Shown here: positions 1 to 6,627 of the stretch, piece by piece
Layout: every line of letters begins with the position of its first letter
Position numbering within the stretch: the stretch's first letter is position 1
Assembly: GCA_021795255.1 (NCBI GenBank)
Contig: JAJYPQ010000159.1
Location: 1-8,067, forward strand
From: Pseudomonadota bacterium
GTDB lineage: Bacteria; Pseudomonadota; Gammaproteobacteria; Acidiferrobacterales; Acidiferrobacteraceae
Direction: 5' to 3'
Length of the DNA stretch: 8,067 nt
Program-made: the position numbers and the translations under genes
The notes under the pieces: model-generated
The model's database searches: none
Told to the model about the DNA's origin: nothing
Seen by the model: only the letters and a program-made list of their open reading frames with translations

Positions 1-346
1 CAGGCGCGTGCCCACGGGTGGCGGCACGTGGGCGCTCCTCAGTGAGCGTAGCGGCAATCAACGGCTCGATTGCCGCGTCATCGTGCTTGCGTGGTACTCC
101 GGGACGCGGCTCACCGAGTTCGCCATCGAGCCGACGCCCGACAAAGCGACTGCGCCATTTACCCACCGGCTGCGGCGTGACCCGGCAGTGCGCCGCCGCC
201 TGGCGGTTGCTCGCACCCTGTGCACAGGTGAAAATGATCCGCGAGCGCAGTGCCTGTGAGGTCTTATGCCATCGCGTCCATTCGATCAACTGATTGCTCT
301 CTGGCACCGTCAACACCCATCGCGCAAGCTGCGGCCCTTTTCTCAT
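1..346 (-). CDS. IS630-family transposase, N-terminal part (runs off left edge)
   Basis: Reading the minus strand from the ATG at 346-344 gives an open frame of 115 codons to the window edge with no stop. It starts MRKGPQLARWVLTVPES. A helix-turn-helix-like stretch follows at about residues 40-75 (ASNRQAAAHCRVTPQPVGKW), then SRFVGRRLDGELGEPRPG and PLIAATLTEERPRAAT. Spacing and wording match the N-terminal DNA-binding half of IS630-family transposases (Tc1/mariner superfamily), where R-F-x-x-x-R-L-D-G-L-x-D-E-P-R-P-G is a hallmark and is followed by a T-L-E-x-x-P-x-x-A-T block. A purine-rich GGGGA sits about 5 bases before the ATG, supporting this start. The DDE catalytic half lies outside the window, so intactness cannot be judged. 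The usual THWS after the A-T block reads TRGHAP here, which may mark a frameshift close to the edge. Family assignment is confident; activity is unknown. Confidence 0.82.
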   Translation of the reverse strand, partial: MRKGPQLARWVLTVPESNQLIEWTRWHKTSQALRSRIIFTCAQGASNRQAAAHCRVTPQPVGKWRSRFVGRRLDGELGEPRPGVPRKHDDAAIEPLIAATLTEERPRAATRGHAP

Positions 347-570
347 CGTTCGTCCCCATGCACCCGCTGTCTTGTGGGACCATGGGATGACAAAAACATT
401 CAACTTATTTAAGAAATGCCGGATCTAACTTCTCGTTTCGACGAGTGCAAGACCCAGAGACGGGGTCCTGCCGAAGTGGAAAGGTAGGAATGAACCCTCT
501 TTCGTCCCGATTGAGCCTGTTTTGTCGTTCTGGAGGTCTCTTGTGGTCTGGGGCTCGAATTCCGGACGGA
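347..570. other. Spacer between IS630 fragment and IS5 remnant
   Basis: About 220 bases without a convincing gene. It should contain the promoter and left terminal repeat of the IS630-type element and the 3' end of the IS5-type element, but I could not match terminal inverted repeats for either. The one clear structure is a short hairpin at 432-445, listed separately. Confidence 0.5.
432..445. other. Small perfect hairpin with TTCG loop
   Basis: CTCGT (432-436), TTCG loop (437-440) and ACGAG (441-445) form a perfect 5-bp stem with a UUCG-type tetraloop. No T-tract follows on either strand, so it is not a standard rho-independent terminator. It lies upstream of the IS630-type gene and downstream of the IS5-type remnant, both read on the minus strand. 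It may be a leftover element end or a chance hairpin. Confidence 0.35.
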
Positions 571-1528
571 CTATACCCTCAAAGGTAGCAAGAGCGGTCG
601 GCGGACGACGTACAGGTTGGCGAGTGCGCAGCTGACGAGCAACCGGTGGGCATTCTTCCCGCGGCCCCAGTAGTAGACCTTCACGAAGCCGAACACGCCT
701 TTAATGACCCCAAAACACGCTCGACGCGGCTGCGGATCTGAGATTTGATACGGTTACGAGTCCGCTCCGTCTCATTCACGACCTCCTTCCTTGTAACGAT
801 AATGGCGATTCGTGGGGTCACGGGCCTTGGAGGGCTTGCGCACGGATCACCTCGCCCTGACCTTGCTAGACCTGGTCGCCCCACACTCGAGCCTCTTCCC
901 CGTGGAGTAGCGCGGGCAGGACCGTGGCGGCCGGGACATTCGGGGGCGGTCGCGATCATGGCATGGATGACCTTGGTCTTGCTATCGACGCCGATGTGAG
1001 CTCTCATCTCGAAGTACCACGGGTTAGCCTTGCGCGTCTGGTGCCTGTCGGGGCCTCTATACTTGTCCCGATTCTTCGTGGACGAAGGGGTCCTGATGAG
1101 GGTGGCATCGACGATCGTGCCCTTGGTGACGTTTACCCCCTAGGACTCCCGATGGCGGTGGACCTTCGGGTGCTTTTAGCCCAGGTGGGGTTTCTCAAGG
1201 AAATGGCGAAACGTCAGGATGGTGGTCTCGTCCGGCACGGGTTCGTGTCCCAGATCGATACCGACGAAGGCACGCAGGGCCTGGGAATCGTACAATCCTT
1301 CTTCCGCGGCGGGATCGGGGAGATTGAACGGGAGGAAGGGAATTCGGAGCATGCGCTCACGGCCTCCCGGAGGCCTGCCGTTCTCGCCCTTGGGATAGTA
1401 GGGCTTGATCACCGCACAGAGATCCCGCCAGGGCGCCACTTTCTCCCTAATCCGCGAGGATACCTCTCCTGGCGGGTGCGTTTGCGATAGCTATCGAAGG
1501 GGCCAGTGGCTAAGGTGACCTGGCCCAT
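571..1528 (-). pseudogene. Degraded IS5-family transposase
   Basis: The minus strand carries all blocks of an IS5-family DDE transposase of about 320 residues, but in shifting frames. In order: MGQVTLATGPFDSYRKRTRQ (from ATG 1528); APWRDLCAVIKPYYPKG with GRERMLRI, EPVPDETTILTFRH and GIDLG (1439-1179); GTIVDATLI with the first catalytic Asp; PWYFEMRAHIGVDSKTK (about 1040-980); ARVWGDQ with the second Asp (about 883-869); NETERTRNRIKSQIRSRVER with the catalytic Glu (about 781-720); and GVFGFVKVYYWGRGKNAHRL to the TAG at 573-571. Damage includes frameshifts near 1440-1466, at the G run 942-946, near 830, near 785 and at 705-720. In-frame stops occur at 1176-1178, 1140-1142 and 866-868. The last turns the conserved Asp-Gln-Ala-Tyr motif into Asp-Gln-Val-stop. 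The usual block after MLRI (FLQQWFNLSD) is shortened. No functional transposase can be made. I could not define terminal repeats. Confidence 0.88.
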
Positions 1529-1819
1529 GGCGCTTATCGACCATGGCGAGGTCGGGTGGCACTTCCGGTGCTCTCTTGTACGTACACGAGGACGCGATGC
1601 TCGTGCTTTCCTACCGTTCGTCACCGTGAACCCCGCCGCCATCAGCAACGCCCCGCCAGATGGTTGTCATGCCGCCGACCCACCGCGCCATGGCCATCGC
1701 GCGCGCTCCGAGACCATGCCACGCTACCGCCATGGCCCATCACGGCACCGTGCGTACCCGAATCACACTGTACTTGCGTACCGATGTCTTCTCCCCTGCC
1801 CACACACTGCGTCACCCGT
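1529..1819. other. Non-coding spacer, nothing recognised
   Basis: This stretch of roughly 290 bases separates the IS5-type start codon from the stop of the stress-type gene, both on the minus strand. Frames overlapping it give compositionally odd peptides rich in Arg, His, Pro and Ala with no family resemblance. It should contain the promoter-side end of the IS5-type element. I see no terminator hairpin with a T-tract for the upstream gene. Confidence 0.45.
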
Positions 1820-2347
1820 TTACGCCTCGACGGCTGCCCGTTCGCTTTTGCCGGCGGTCAGAATCGCCTCGGCCTGCGCCCTTTCGTCGGCATTTCCATG
1901 CACAATCAAAAGGTATTTATTGGCCTTCAATTCCGTTTCGTACTTAATGATATGATGTTTCGTAAAACCCAGGGTATAGAGCCCCGCCCCCAGCGCGGAT
2001 AGGCCACCCACGACCACAGCCCCTTCTCCCGCACCCACAATCATGGCTATGATAGGACCGGCTGCCAGCAGCGGGCCGATACCCGGAATAAAGAAGAATG
2101 CGGAACCAAATAACAAACCCCATAAACCACCCCAAAACGCGCCCATACCCCCCCAAACCTTCATGCGATCGCCCACCGTATAAAAACCCAGAGGCTGCTC
2201 TTCGCTATGGTATCCCTTACCAATAATGGATAATTTTTTGATGTCGACCCCGGAACGATCCAACAATTTTATGGCATCCTCGGCCTCGACGTGGGTGTTA
2301 AATATCGCGATTCCTGCACTGGGTGTTGTCTCCATCGCTATCGCCAT
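1820..2347 (-). CDS. General stress protein 17M-like glycine-rich membrane protein
   Basis: A 175-residue protein, intact. Residues 11-45 (GIAIFNTHVEAEDAIKLLDR, then the basic KKLSIIGKG) look like the small alpha/beta fold found at the start of GSP17M/YflT-like proteins. Residues 46-62 hold the typical EEQPLGFYTVGDRMK linker. Residues 64-128 are very hydrophobic and glycine-rich (WGGMGAFWGGLWGLLFGSAF, PGIGPLLAAGP, GLSALGAGLY), consistent with two or three membrane segments packed through Gly-x-x-x-Gly contacts. The C-terminal part (IIKYETELKANKYLLIVHG) returns to a soluble alpha/beta repeat. Related proteins are widespread in proteobacteria, often annotated as DUF1269 or general stress proteins. 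Their biochemical role is not established; a stress link comes from family naming only. AGGAG at 2356-2360 lies 8 bases before the ATG at 2347, which decides the start over the in-frame Met at 2335. It is probably monocistronic. Confidence 0.82.
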   Translation of the reverse strand: MAIAMETTPSAGIAIFNTHVEAEDAIKLLDRSGVDIKKLSIIGKGYHSEEQPLGFYTVGDRMKVWGGMGAFWGGLWGLLFGSAFFFIPGIGPLLAAGPIIAMIVGAGEGAVVVGGLSALGAGLYTLGFTKHHIIKYETELKANKYLLIVHGNADERAQAEAILTAGKSERAAVEA

Positions 2348-2355
2348 CGTTCATA

Positions 2356-2360
2356 CTCCT
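2356..2360 (-). promoter_or_regulatory. Ribosome binding site AGGAG of the GSP17M-like gene
   Basis: AGGAG on the minus strand, 8 bases upstream of the ATG at 2347. It fixes that start rather than the in-frame ATG four codons further in. No clear sigma-70 promoter could be read upstream. Confidence 0.7.
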
Positions 2361-3353
2361 GTCCATGAAAATCCCATTGAAATGACTTAGTCCCTGTTAA
2401 ACACGGTGCTCCATGATCGCGCGTCGTTCGCGTCGTATTTTACGCGGTGATACGATTATGAATATCGTCTTATTCTGCGCAAAACTGCCATGACAGACGC
2501 TGAGACCAGTTAACTGTTCCCTAGGTTCCGCATCCTTTGTAGCACGAGAACATCGGCCAGAGCATCGTCCCTTGGGCGGCCCGCGTCTGCGGCAGGCCCA
2601 TAAATACCGCGCTGACGATTGTCCCAAGCTGATCGACTGAGAAGGCGAAGACGAGCACGCAATCACGCCATTGACCGCGTTGCTGACCGTCGACATGGCA
2701 GTCGCAAGGGTTCCGAGTCGTGCCTTGTACTGATAGGTCGGCCGACATGGCAATCTCGACCACCCGCTTCGTAAGCGGGTGGTCGATTGAGTCTGTAACG
2801 GCCACGCCGCTGTGGTCGTTTCTGCGCCGACGGGAGTGGGTCGCCGCCCGGGACCTCGCATGCGGCTATCCTCATGAATGTCGGAGGTACGCTTTTGGAC
2901 AATACGCTACCCTATTGGGGTGCGGTCTTAAAAGATGAAGACTCCACGGACTGAGAGGTTTTTTTGAGGGATCGTTGCCAAACGCAAGGGCCTGCTCCGG
3001 CGCGCGCCTACTCTCAATGGGGTATATCTTTTCGTGACCGGGCGAAAACGAAAGATTATGGGAAAGACGTGAGCTTAGGCAATGGCGCGAGCCTCATCAA
3101 AGGATCACCCCCCATCTGGCCGGAGCACTACGCGCGGTCACGAGGGCCCAAGGGAAGGAATCAAACGTGAAGCCCAAAAACATACAGGACGGAAAATGAT
3201 CAGGAATGGTTTAGGCCAGAGGACCATACGCCGCATTGGGACGACCCCCGTTATTAACGAAGGTGACGGGCCGCATTATGACCAACGGCACCTCGTTTTG
3301 CACTATGTGGGTCGATCACGTTTCGGGCGCTGCGCCATAACGCCGCCCATCGC
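2361..3353. other. Long gene-free block between two divergent genes
   Basis: About 990 bases between the stress-type gene (minus) and plsC (plus). It should hold the promoters of both. Frames of up to 154 codons exist on both strands, but their translations are irregular (rich in Arg, Cys, Ser and Pro), overlap each other and match no family I know. A short frame at 2874-2954 encodes 26 residues (MNVGGTLLDNTLPYWG and a charged tail) and is followed by seven T residues at 2959-2965, without a stem before them; it is not convincing as a gene. The only strong structure is the hairpin at 2756-2786. The block may be the decayed remains of one or more genes. Confidence 0.5.
2756..2786. repeat. Perfect 14-bp inverted repeat (hairpin)
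   Basis: TCGACCACCCGCTT (2756-2769), a 3-base CGT spacer (2770-2772) and AAGCGGGTGGTCGA (2773-2786) form a perfect 14-bp stem. No T-tract follows on either side (TTGAG to the right, GATTG on the other strand), so it is not a canonical terminator. Short GC-rich imperfect or perfect palindromes of this type are known from REP elements and from the subterminal hairpins of IS200/IS605-type elements. Only one copy is visible in this window, so the assignment to either is inference. Confidence 0.75.
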
Positions 3354-4106
3354 ATGAAGATTCCCGGGGGCGCGGTGACTCGACTATTAGGGATAATCGG
3401 GCATATATTGCTGGGCTGCGGTATTGCCTTAGTGTTCCCGGCCGGCACTCTTATGCACACGCCGCGTGGCCAGCGGGTCGTTCGTTGGTGGCACCACCGC
3501 CTTCTGTGCATCTTGGGCCTCGAGCTGCAGATCTACGGAATGCCGCCGGCCGCGCCCATCCTCATCGTCGCCAATCATATGTCGTGGGTGGATTTCGCCG
3601 CGGTCGGTGCTGTCATACCTGGGCATTTCGTGGCGAAATCGGAGATTCGCTCCTGGCCCCTGATCGGCTGGTTCGCGGGGCAAGGAGGCACCATCTACAT
3701 TAAGCGTGGTGATCGCAGTGCGTCTCCAATCGTCGATGCCCAAATGGTCGCAACCCTCCGTCAGCAAGAATCGATCATTCTGTTTCCGGAGGGGACCACA
3801 AGCGATGGACAGACGGTCCAGATGTTTCATTCGCGTCTTTTTGCCGTGGCCATCGAGGCCGACGTCACGGTTCAGCCGGTAGCGCTACGCTACTCCGACT
3901 CTGCCAATCGCCCTCGCCCAGCCGCCTCCTTTATTGGCGAAGAGACACTGATCCACCATTTGTGGCGACTTCTACGCGCGCGTGGCGACCTGAGAGTCGA
4001 AGTCCATTTCCTCGCGCCAGAACGCTCCTTAGGGGCCTCTGCGCTGACATTGGCCACTAACGCCCGAAACGCGATCTTACACTGTATTGAACCCGTCCCA
4101 GCCTAA
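3354..4106 (+). CDS. plsC: PlsC-type 1-acyl-sn-glycerol-3-phosphate acyltransferase
   Basis: A 250-residue protein with the four acyltransferase blocks in order. Block I is N74-H75-M-S-W-V-D80, the catalytic H-x4-D. Block II is the glycerol-phosphate-binding Y115-I-K-R-G-D-R. Block III is F144-P-E-G-T-T-S. Block IV is V173-Q-P-V-A-L. Residues 10-34 are hydrophobic and probably anchor the enzyme in the inner membrane. Family members transfer an acyl chain to lysophosphatidic acid, giving phosphatidic acid for phospholipids. An ornithine-lipid acyltransferase (OlsA-like) role is a possible alternative, because such enzymes share the motifs; no olsB neighbour is present. No good ribosome binding site precedes the ATG at 3354. 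The in-frame GTG at 3375 follows GGGGG by four bases and could be the true start, shortening the protein by seven residues. The gene stands alone and converges with the LysE-type gene. Confidence 0.88.
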   Translation: MKIPGGAVTRLLGIIGHILLGCGIALVFPAGTLMHTPRGQRVVRWWHHRLLCILGLELQIYGMPPAAPILIVANHMSWVDFAAVGAVIPGHFVAKSEIRSWPLIGWFAGQGGTIYIKRGDRSASPIVDAQMVATLRQQESIILFPEGTTSDGQTVQMFHSRLFAVAIEADVTVQPVALRYSDSANRPRPAASFIGEETLIHHLWRLLRARGDLRVEVHFLAPERSLGASALTLATNARNAILHCIEPVPA

Positions 4107-4331
4107 AATATCGGGGCCCGAGTCACTGATCGCCCTTCGCTCTTTACAACACCATAACATCTGACACTGACGATGGATCGCAGCGACATTCGTAGTGCCA
4201 CCGCGGATTCGTGCGGCCGGCGCCAGGTCCTCATCGCCCCTGGCGCGCCTCTGGAAACTTATAGAAACGGCCCAAGGGACGCAAGCCACTCAAGATCCGA
4301 GCGTCGTGGGCGCAAATCCACGAACACCGTA
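4107..4331. other. Convergent intergenic region
   Basis: About 225 bases between the stop codons of plsC (plus) and the LysE-type gene (minus). One imperfectly supported stem is present at 4220-4246 (listed separately). No T-rich tail follows it, and I see no other terminator. Confidence 0.5.
4220..4246. terminator. Possible hairpin between convergent genes
   Basis: GCGCCAGG (4220-4227) pairs with CCTGGCGC (4239-4246) across an 11-base loop. It lies between two convergent genes, where a bidirectional terminator is expected. There is no T-tract on either side, so the terminator role is weakly supported by position only. Confidence 0.35.
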
Positions 4332-4964
4332 TTAGCTCGCCCGCACAATAACGATATGAACGGCGGTCACCGTGGCGATCAGGCCCAGGACGAGAATAAT
4401 GCTTGCTGAAATTCTATTGATCCGCCTGATAAGTTTTGGGTTCAATACGGCGTGGAAATGCGTCGTTATCAGCGCAAGGCTCGCCCACGCAAACAGACAT
4501 CCGGTAAAAATACCCACGACCGTGAAAATCCACTCTTCCGCACCTGTATGATCAATATGCAATACTGTGAAGGCCACGATGAAAAAAAGAATTGTTAAAG
4601 GATTGACGAGCGCGAGCGCAATGGAAGAAGTGTAGTCCCAGAAAAGACCGCGACCGCTGTATTGGGGGACAGGAACGTGTTTCATGGGATGAAAGTAAAT
4701 CGCCCGCAGCCCAATCCAAAAACACACGATGCCCGCGCCTAGGTATATCCACATCTGATCATGAGCCAGGAATCCCGATACCGCGCTTAACCCGAGCGTC
4801 GCCAAGCCACCATAAAACGTATCGGCCGTTGCCGCCCCGGCGCCACTGACAAAGCCGGCTACTCGTCCTTGTGCCAGAGTCCGCTGAATAGTCAGTACTC
4901 CCACAGGCCCAACAGGCGCAGAAATGCAAATGCCGATAAGGATGCCGAGCAATAGCGACGTCAT
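4332..4964 (-). CDS. LysE/RhtB-family exporter (amino acid or small metabolite efflux)
   Basis: From the ATG at 4964 the protein has 210 residues, the usual length for this family of inner-membrane exporters. The first membrane segment carries the family signature APVGPVG at residues 16-22, followed by LTIQRTLAQGR. About six hydrophobic segments follow: 3-25, 36-63, 71-92, 113-136, 146-168 and 185-208. Other family-typical motifs are GAGAATADTFYGG (41-53) and ALVNPLTILFF (128-138). Family members export lysine, arginine, threonine, homoserine or related compounds, driven by the proton gradient; the substrate cannot be read from sequence. Start choice: AAGGTGAT immediately precedes this ATG, and the product begins directly with the membrane helix. 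A GTG at 5000-4998 with AGGAG at 5004-5008, only three bases away, would add 12 residues and is the alternative. No LysG-type regulator lies next to it, and no promoter could be read. Confidence 0.88.
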   Translation of the reverse strand: MTSLLLGILIGICISAPVGPVGVLTIQRTLAQGRVAGFVSGAGAATADTFYGGLATLGLSAVSGFLAHDQMWIYLGAGIVCFWIGLRAIYFHPMKHVPVPQYSGRGLFWDYTSSIALALVNPLTILFFIVAFTVLHIDHTGAEEWIFTVVGIFTGCLFAWASLALITTHFHAVLNPKLIRRINRISASIILVLGLIATVTAVHIVIVRAS

Positions 4965-5520
4965 ATCACCTTGCGCCCTGAAGCCCGCGGTAATAATCAC
5001 TGACTCCTGATCGCCTACGGACCATGCTCACGCCCTCTGCATCAACGAGGCAGCCTCTATAGACTTGTGACGAAACACGGCCGCGTACCGCCCCTTCAAT
5101 GGTTTGCGGCGCCCATGATATCCGCTACAAAGATGCATGAGCGTTTTGTCGGGGTCCTTGGTCGATGTTAAGACCCCATAGCTCATCGCGTTGGATGCAG
5201 GCACACCCATAATACGCGACTTTGGTGAACCAGGACGCGTAACGAGCTATCACCGTTTCACCATGCGGCCCGGCAGACCTCCACATGCCATCCGTGATCG
5301 CGGAATCGGGCGTCTCGGCGGTCACGCAACAGCAAGTCCTTGCGGCTGCGTGCCGACATGACGGCATGCTGATCGACGCAATGCACGGTTGCGGGCGCTG
5401 GGAAATCCAATACCGATCGATCACGGCTGACGGTTGCGAGTCTCACAGTGTGCATCGTGGGAGACTATATGGGTATCCAACCGGCGGGGCGGCTTGCCCT
5501 AAATGCGGTTTGTGCGTTCC

Positions 5521-5551
5521 GGTCGCCCCCTCATTGGCGACGGGGGCGACC
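5521..5551. repeat. Perfect 10-bp inverted repeat
   Basis: GGTCGCCCCC (5521-5530) and GGGGGCGACC (5542-5551) form a perfect 10-bp GC-rich stem around an 11-base loop. There is no T-tract on either side. It lies in a gene-free block, so its function is unknown. Confidence 0.6.
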
Positions 5552-5698
5552 CGCGTGTAATAGAGCGTGCGCCGCAATCTGCGCGGCCCCCCTCTCACGT
5601 CTTGTTATTGCCCGTCCGTGCGCAGCCATATTCACTGCTCTCCATGCGTGGGTGGAGCACCGAGGTTTGACGAAGTGCCGTCCTCATGAGTTGCACCT

Positions 5699-5725
5699 AC
5701 CCGGACATGCCCGGGTTCATTTTCT
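5699..5725 (+). terminator. Weak terminator-like hairpin
   Basis: ACCCGG (5699-5704) and CCGGGT (5711-5716) form a 6-bp stem with loop ACATGC, followed by TCATTTTCT. The T-rich tail is interrupted and no gene is called upstream on the plus strand, so this is only a candidate. Confidence 0.25.
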
Positions 5726-5850
5726 CCACAACTCACATAAGGGTACTTTTCACGTGTGTGCCAACTCTCAGAGCGCTGCGGGACATCCAGGTCGCCCTCG
5801 ATCTTGGCACGCACACACTGGCCCATGATCTCACAGCGAAGCGAAGAGAG

Positions 5851-5871
5851 GCCCGCAACCGTCCTGCGGGC
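5851..5871. repeat. 7-bp GC-rich hairpin
   Basis: GCCCGCA (5851-5857) pairs with TGCGGGC (5865-5871) around a 7-base loop. It lies just before the transposase remnant. No T-tract follows and no function is assigned. Confidence 0.35.
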
Positions 5872-5889
5872 GACCCGTGCGATTTTCCG

Positions 5890-6308
5890 GCGTACAAGGG
5901 GTTTACCCGCAATAACGGGACGGCGTGTCGATGTCCTTGTAGGCGGCCGATGTCAAGAGCCGGCCGCGGCACCCGCAGTCCATCGGTATTGCCGAGCGAC
6001 TCAACGGTACTGTGTGCAAGGAAACACATGATGCCTGGGCGGCACCGCCCACCTGCAGGGCGCATGCCAAGTTGGCCATCACCAAACCCATGCATCACTA
6101 CAATAAAGAGCGCTTACATGCGACCTTGAGCTACATAACGCCGGCGACCTGGCATCGTGGATAACCAGAAGAACTTGGAAACGCGCGTGCGCGGCGCATC
6201 GCTGCGGCCCGTGCGCATCGCACAATGACCAATCAGCAGCGATTGGCCGAGAGGGGCCTAAGCAGTGAAAATTTCTCCTTATTCCGTCAGCCATTTTGTC
6301 CGGCTTGA
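5890..6308 (+). pseudogene. C-terminal remnant of a DDE (integrase-core) transposase
   Basis: In frame from 5943 the translation reads SRPRHPQSIGIAERLNGTV, then HYNKERLHATLSYITPATWH, a typical end of an integrase-core (rve) transposase. The Glu of IAERLNG is the expected third catalytic residue. A TAA at 6162-6164 interrupts the frame. Beyond it the same frame continues PEELGNARARRIAAARAHRT and NQQRLAERGL up to TGA at 6306-6308, which resembles the basic tail of such transposases; the TAA is therefore probably a nonsense mutation. Upstream, in another frame (about 5902-5935), FTRNNGTACRC resembles the second-Asp block (usually T-D-N-G-T-A-Y), with Asp replaced by Asn. A frameshift and a TAG at 5940-5942 separate it from the rest. 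The N-terminal half, including the first Asp, is not recognisable. Family could be IS3 or IS481-like; it clearly differs from the intact IS3 element downstream. Not functional. Confidence 0.8.
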
Positions 6309-6564
6309 CATGAAGCGCAACAATGGGTGTGAACCACTCCGCTTTGCGGGGCGGGATTCCGATGCCTCGGGATCCGTGGTCATGCCTCGCCGCCCTTCCA
6401 AAGCCTCCGTTCCCGTCTGGCATGGGCGCGTCTCCGCGTCTTCCTTAGCCTCGCACGCCCGGTTCTCGTGCCCAACGATTGTTGGGACGTAACTTTGACG
6501 GGCCGTGGTGCCTTTGGGGGGATGCCAATGGCTCGGGGTTCTCGTTATCCTTCTCCGGCTGTCC
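6309..6564. other. Spacer before the IS3 element
   Basis: About 255 bases with no convincing gene. A 75-codon plus frame at 6265-6492 overlaps the tail of the transposase remnant and has no family resemblance. The stretch at about 6287-6312 (GTCAGCCATTTTGTCCGGC followed by TTGACA) lies where the right end of the older element would be expected and may be its terminal repeat, but no partner copy is visible. Confidence 0.4.
6562..6564. repeat. Target site duplication TCC, left copy
   Basis: TCC directly left of the left inverted repeat of the IS3 element, matched by TCC at 7843-7845 directly right of the right repeat. Three-base duplications are common for IS3-family insertions. Confidence 0.7.
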
Positions 6565-6592
6565 TGACCCTGCTACACTTTTTCAGACACCT
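6565..6592 (+). repeat. Left terminal inverted repeat of the IS3 element
   Basis: It begins TGACCCTGCTACACTTT and ends GACACCT. It aligns with the reverse complement of 7815-7842 at 22 of 28 positions, with mismatches at repeat positions 6, 10 and 18-21. Confidence 0.88.
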
Positions 6593-6627
6593 CCAATCCA
6601 GAAGATTGAGATAAAATGGAGAGTGTG

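Larger units (their letters stand above)
4965..5889. other. Long gene-free block, no recognisable gene
   Basis: Roughly 920 bases. The minus strand at its left end should hold the promoter of the LysE-type gene. Frames up to 126 codons occur on both strands but overlap one another and have unlikely compositions rich in Arg, His, Cys and Pro. None resembles a family I know. A 60-codon minus frame at 5028-5210 (starting MGVPASNAMSYGVL) is smoother than the rest but has no clear ribosome binding site and is left uncalled. Several GC-rich inverted repeats are present: 5521-5551, 5699-5716 and 5851-5871. The right end may include the eroded 5' half of the transposase remnant that follows. Confidence 0.5.

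Noticed and set aside
924..1490. 188-codon plus-strand open frame
   Set aside because: It is antisense to the IS5-family transposase remnant, whose conserved motifs are clearly on the minus strand.
470..1580. Possible IS5-element terminal repeats (GCCGAAGTGG near 470 against GCACCGGAAGTG on the minus strand near 1575)
   Set aside because: The match is short and gapped, and it would leave an unusually long untranslated 3' end; not better than chance.
2397..2861. 154-codon minus-strand open frame; a short stretch (LGTLATAMSTVSNAVNG) vaguely recalls the C-terminal helix of heavy-metal P-type ATPases
   Set aside because: The resemblance is limited to about 15 residues, the rest is irregular and Arg/Ser/Cys rich, and no other ATPase motif is present in any nearby frame.
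3082..3357. 91-codon plus-strand frame just upstream of and overlapping plsC
   Set aside because: No family resemblance, composition unlike a folded protein, no good start signal.
5285..5560. 91-codon plus-strand frame with a C-P-K-C-G-L-C-like stretch suggesting a zinc ribbon
   Set aside because: Only one Cys pair occurs and the flanking sequence is irregular; overlapping frames on the other strand are equally long.
6079..6423. 114-codon minus-strand frame
   Set aside because: It runs antisense through the transposase remnant and shows no domain of its own.
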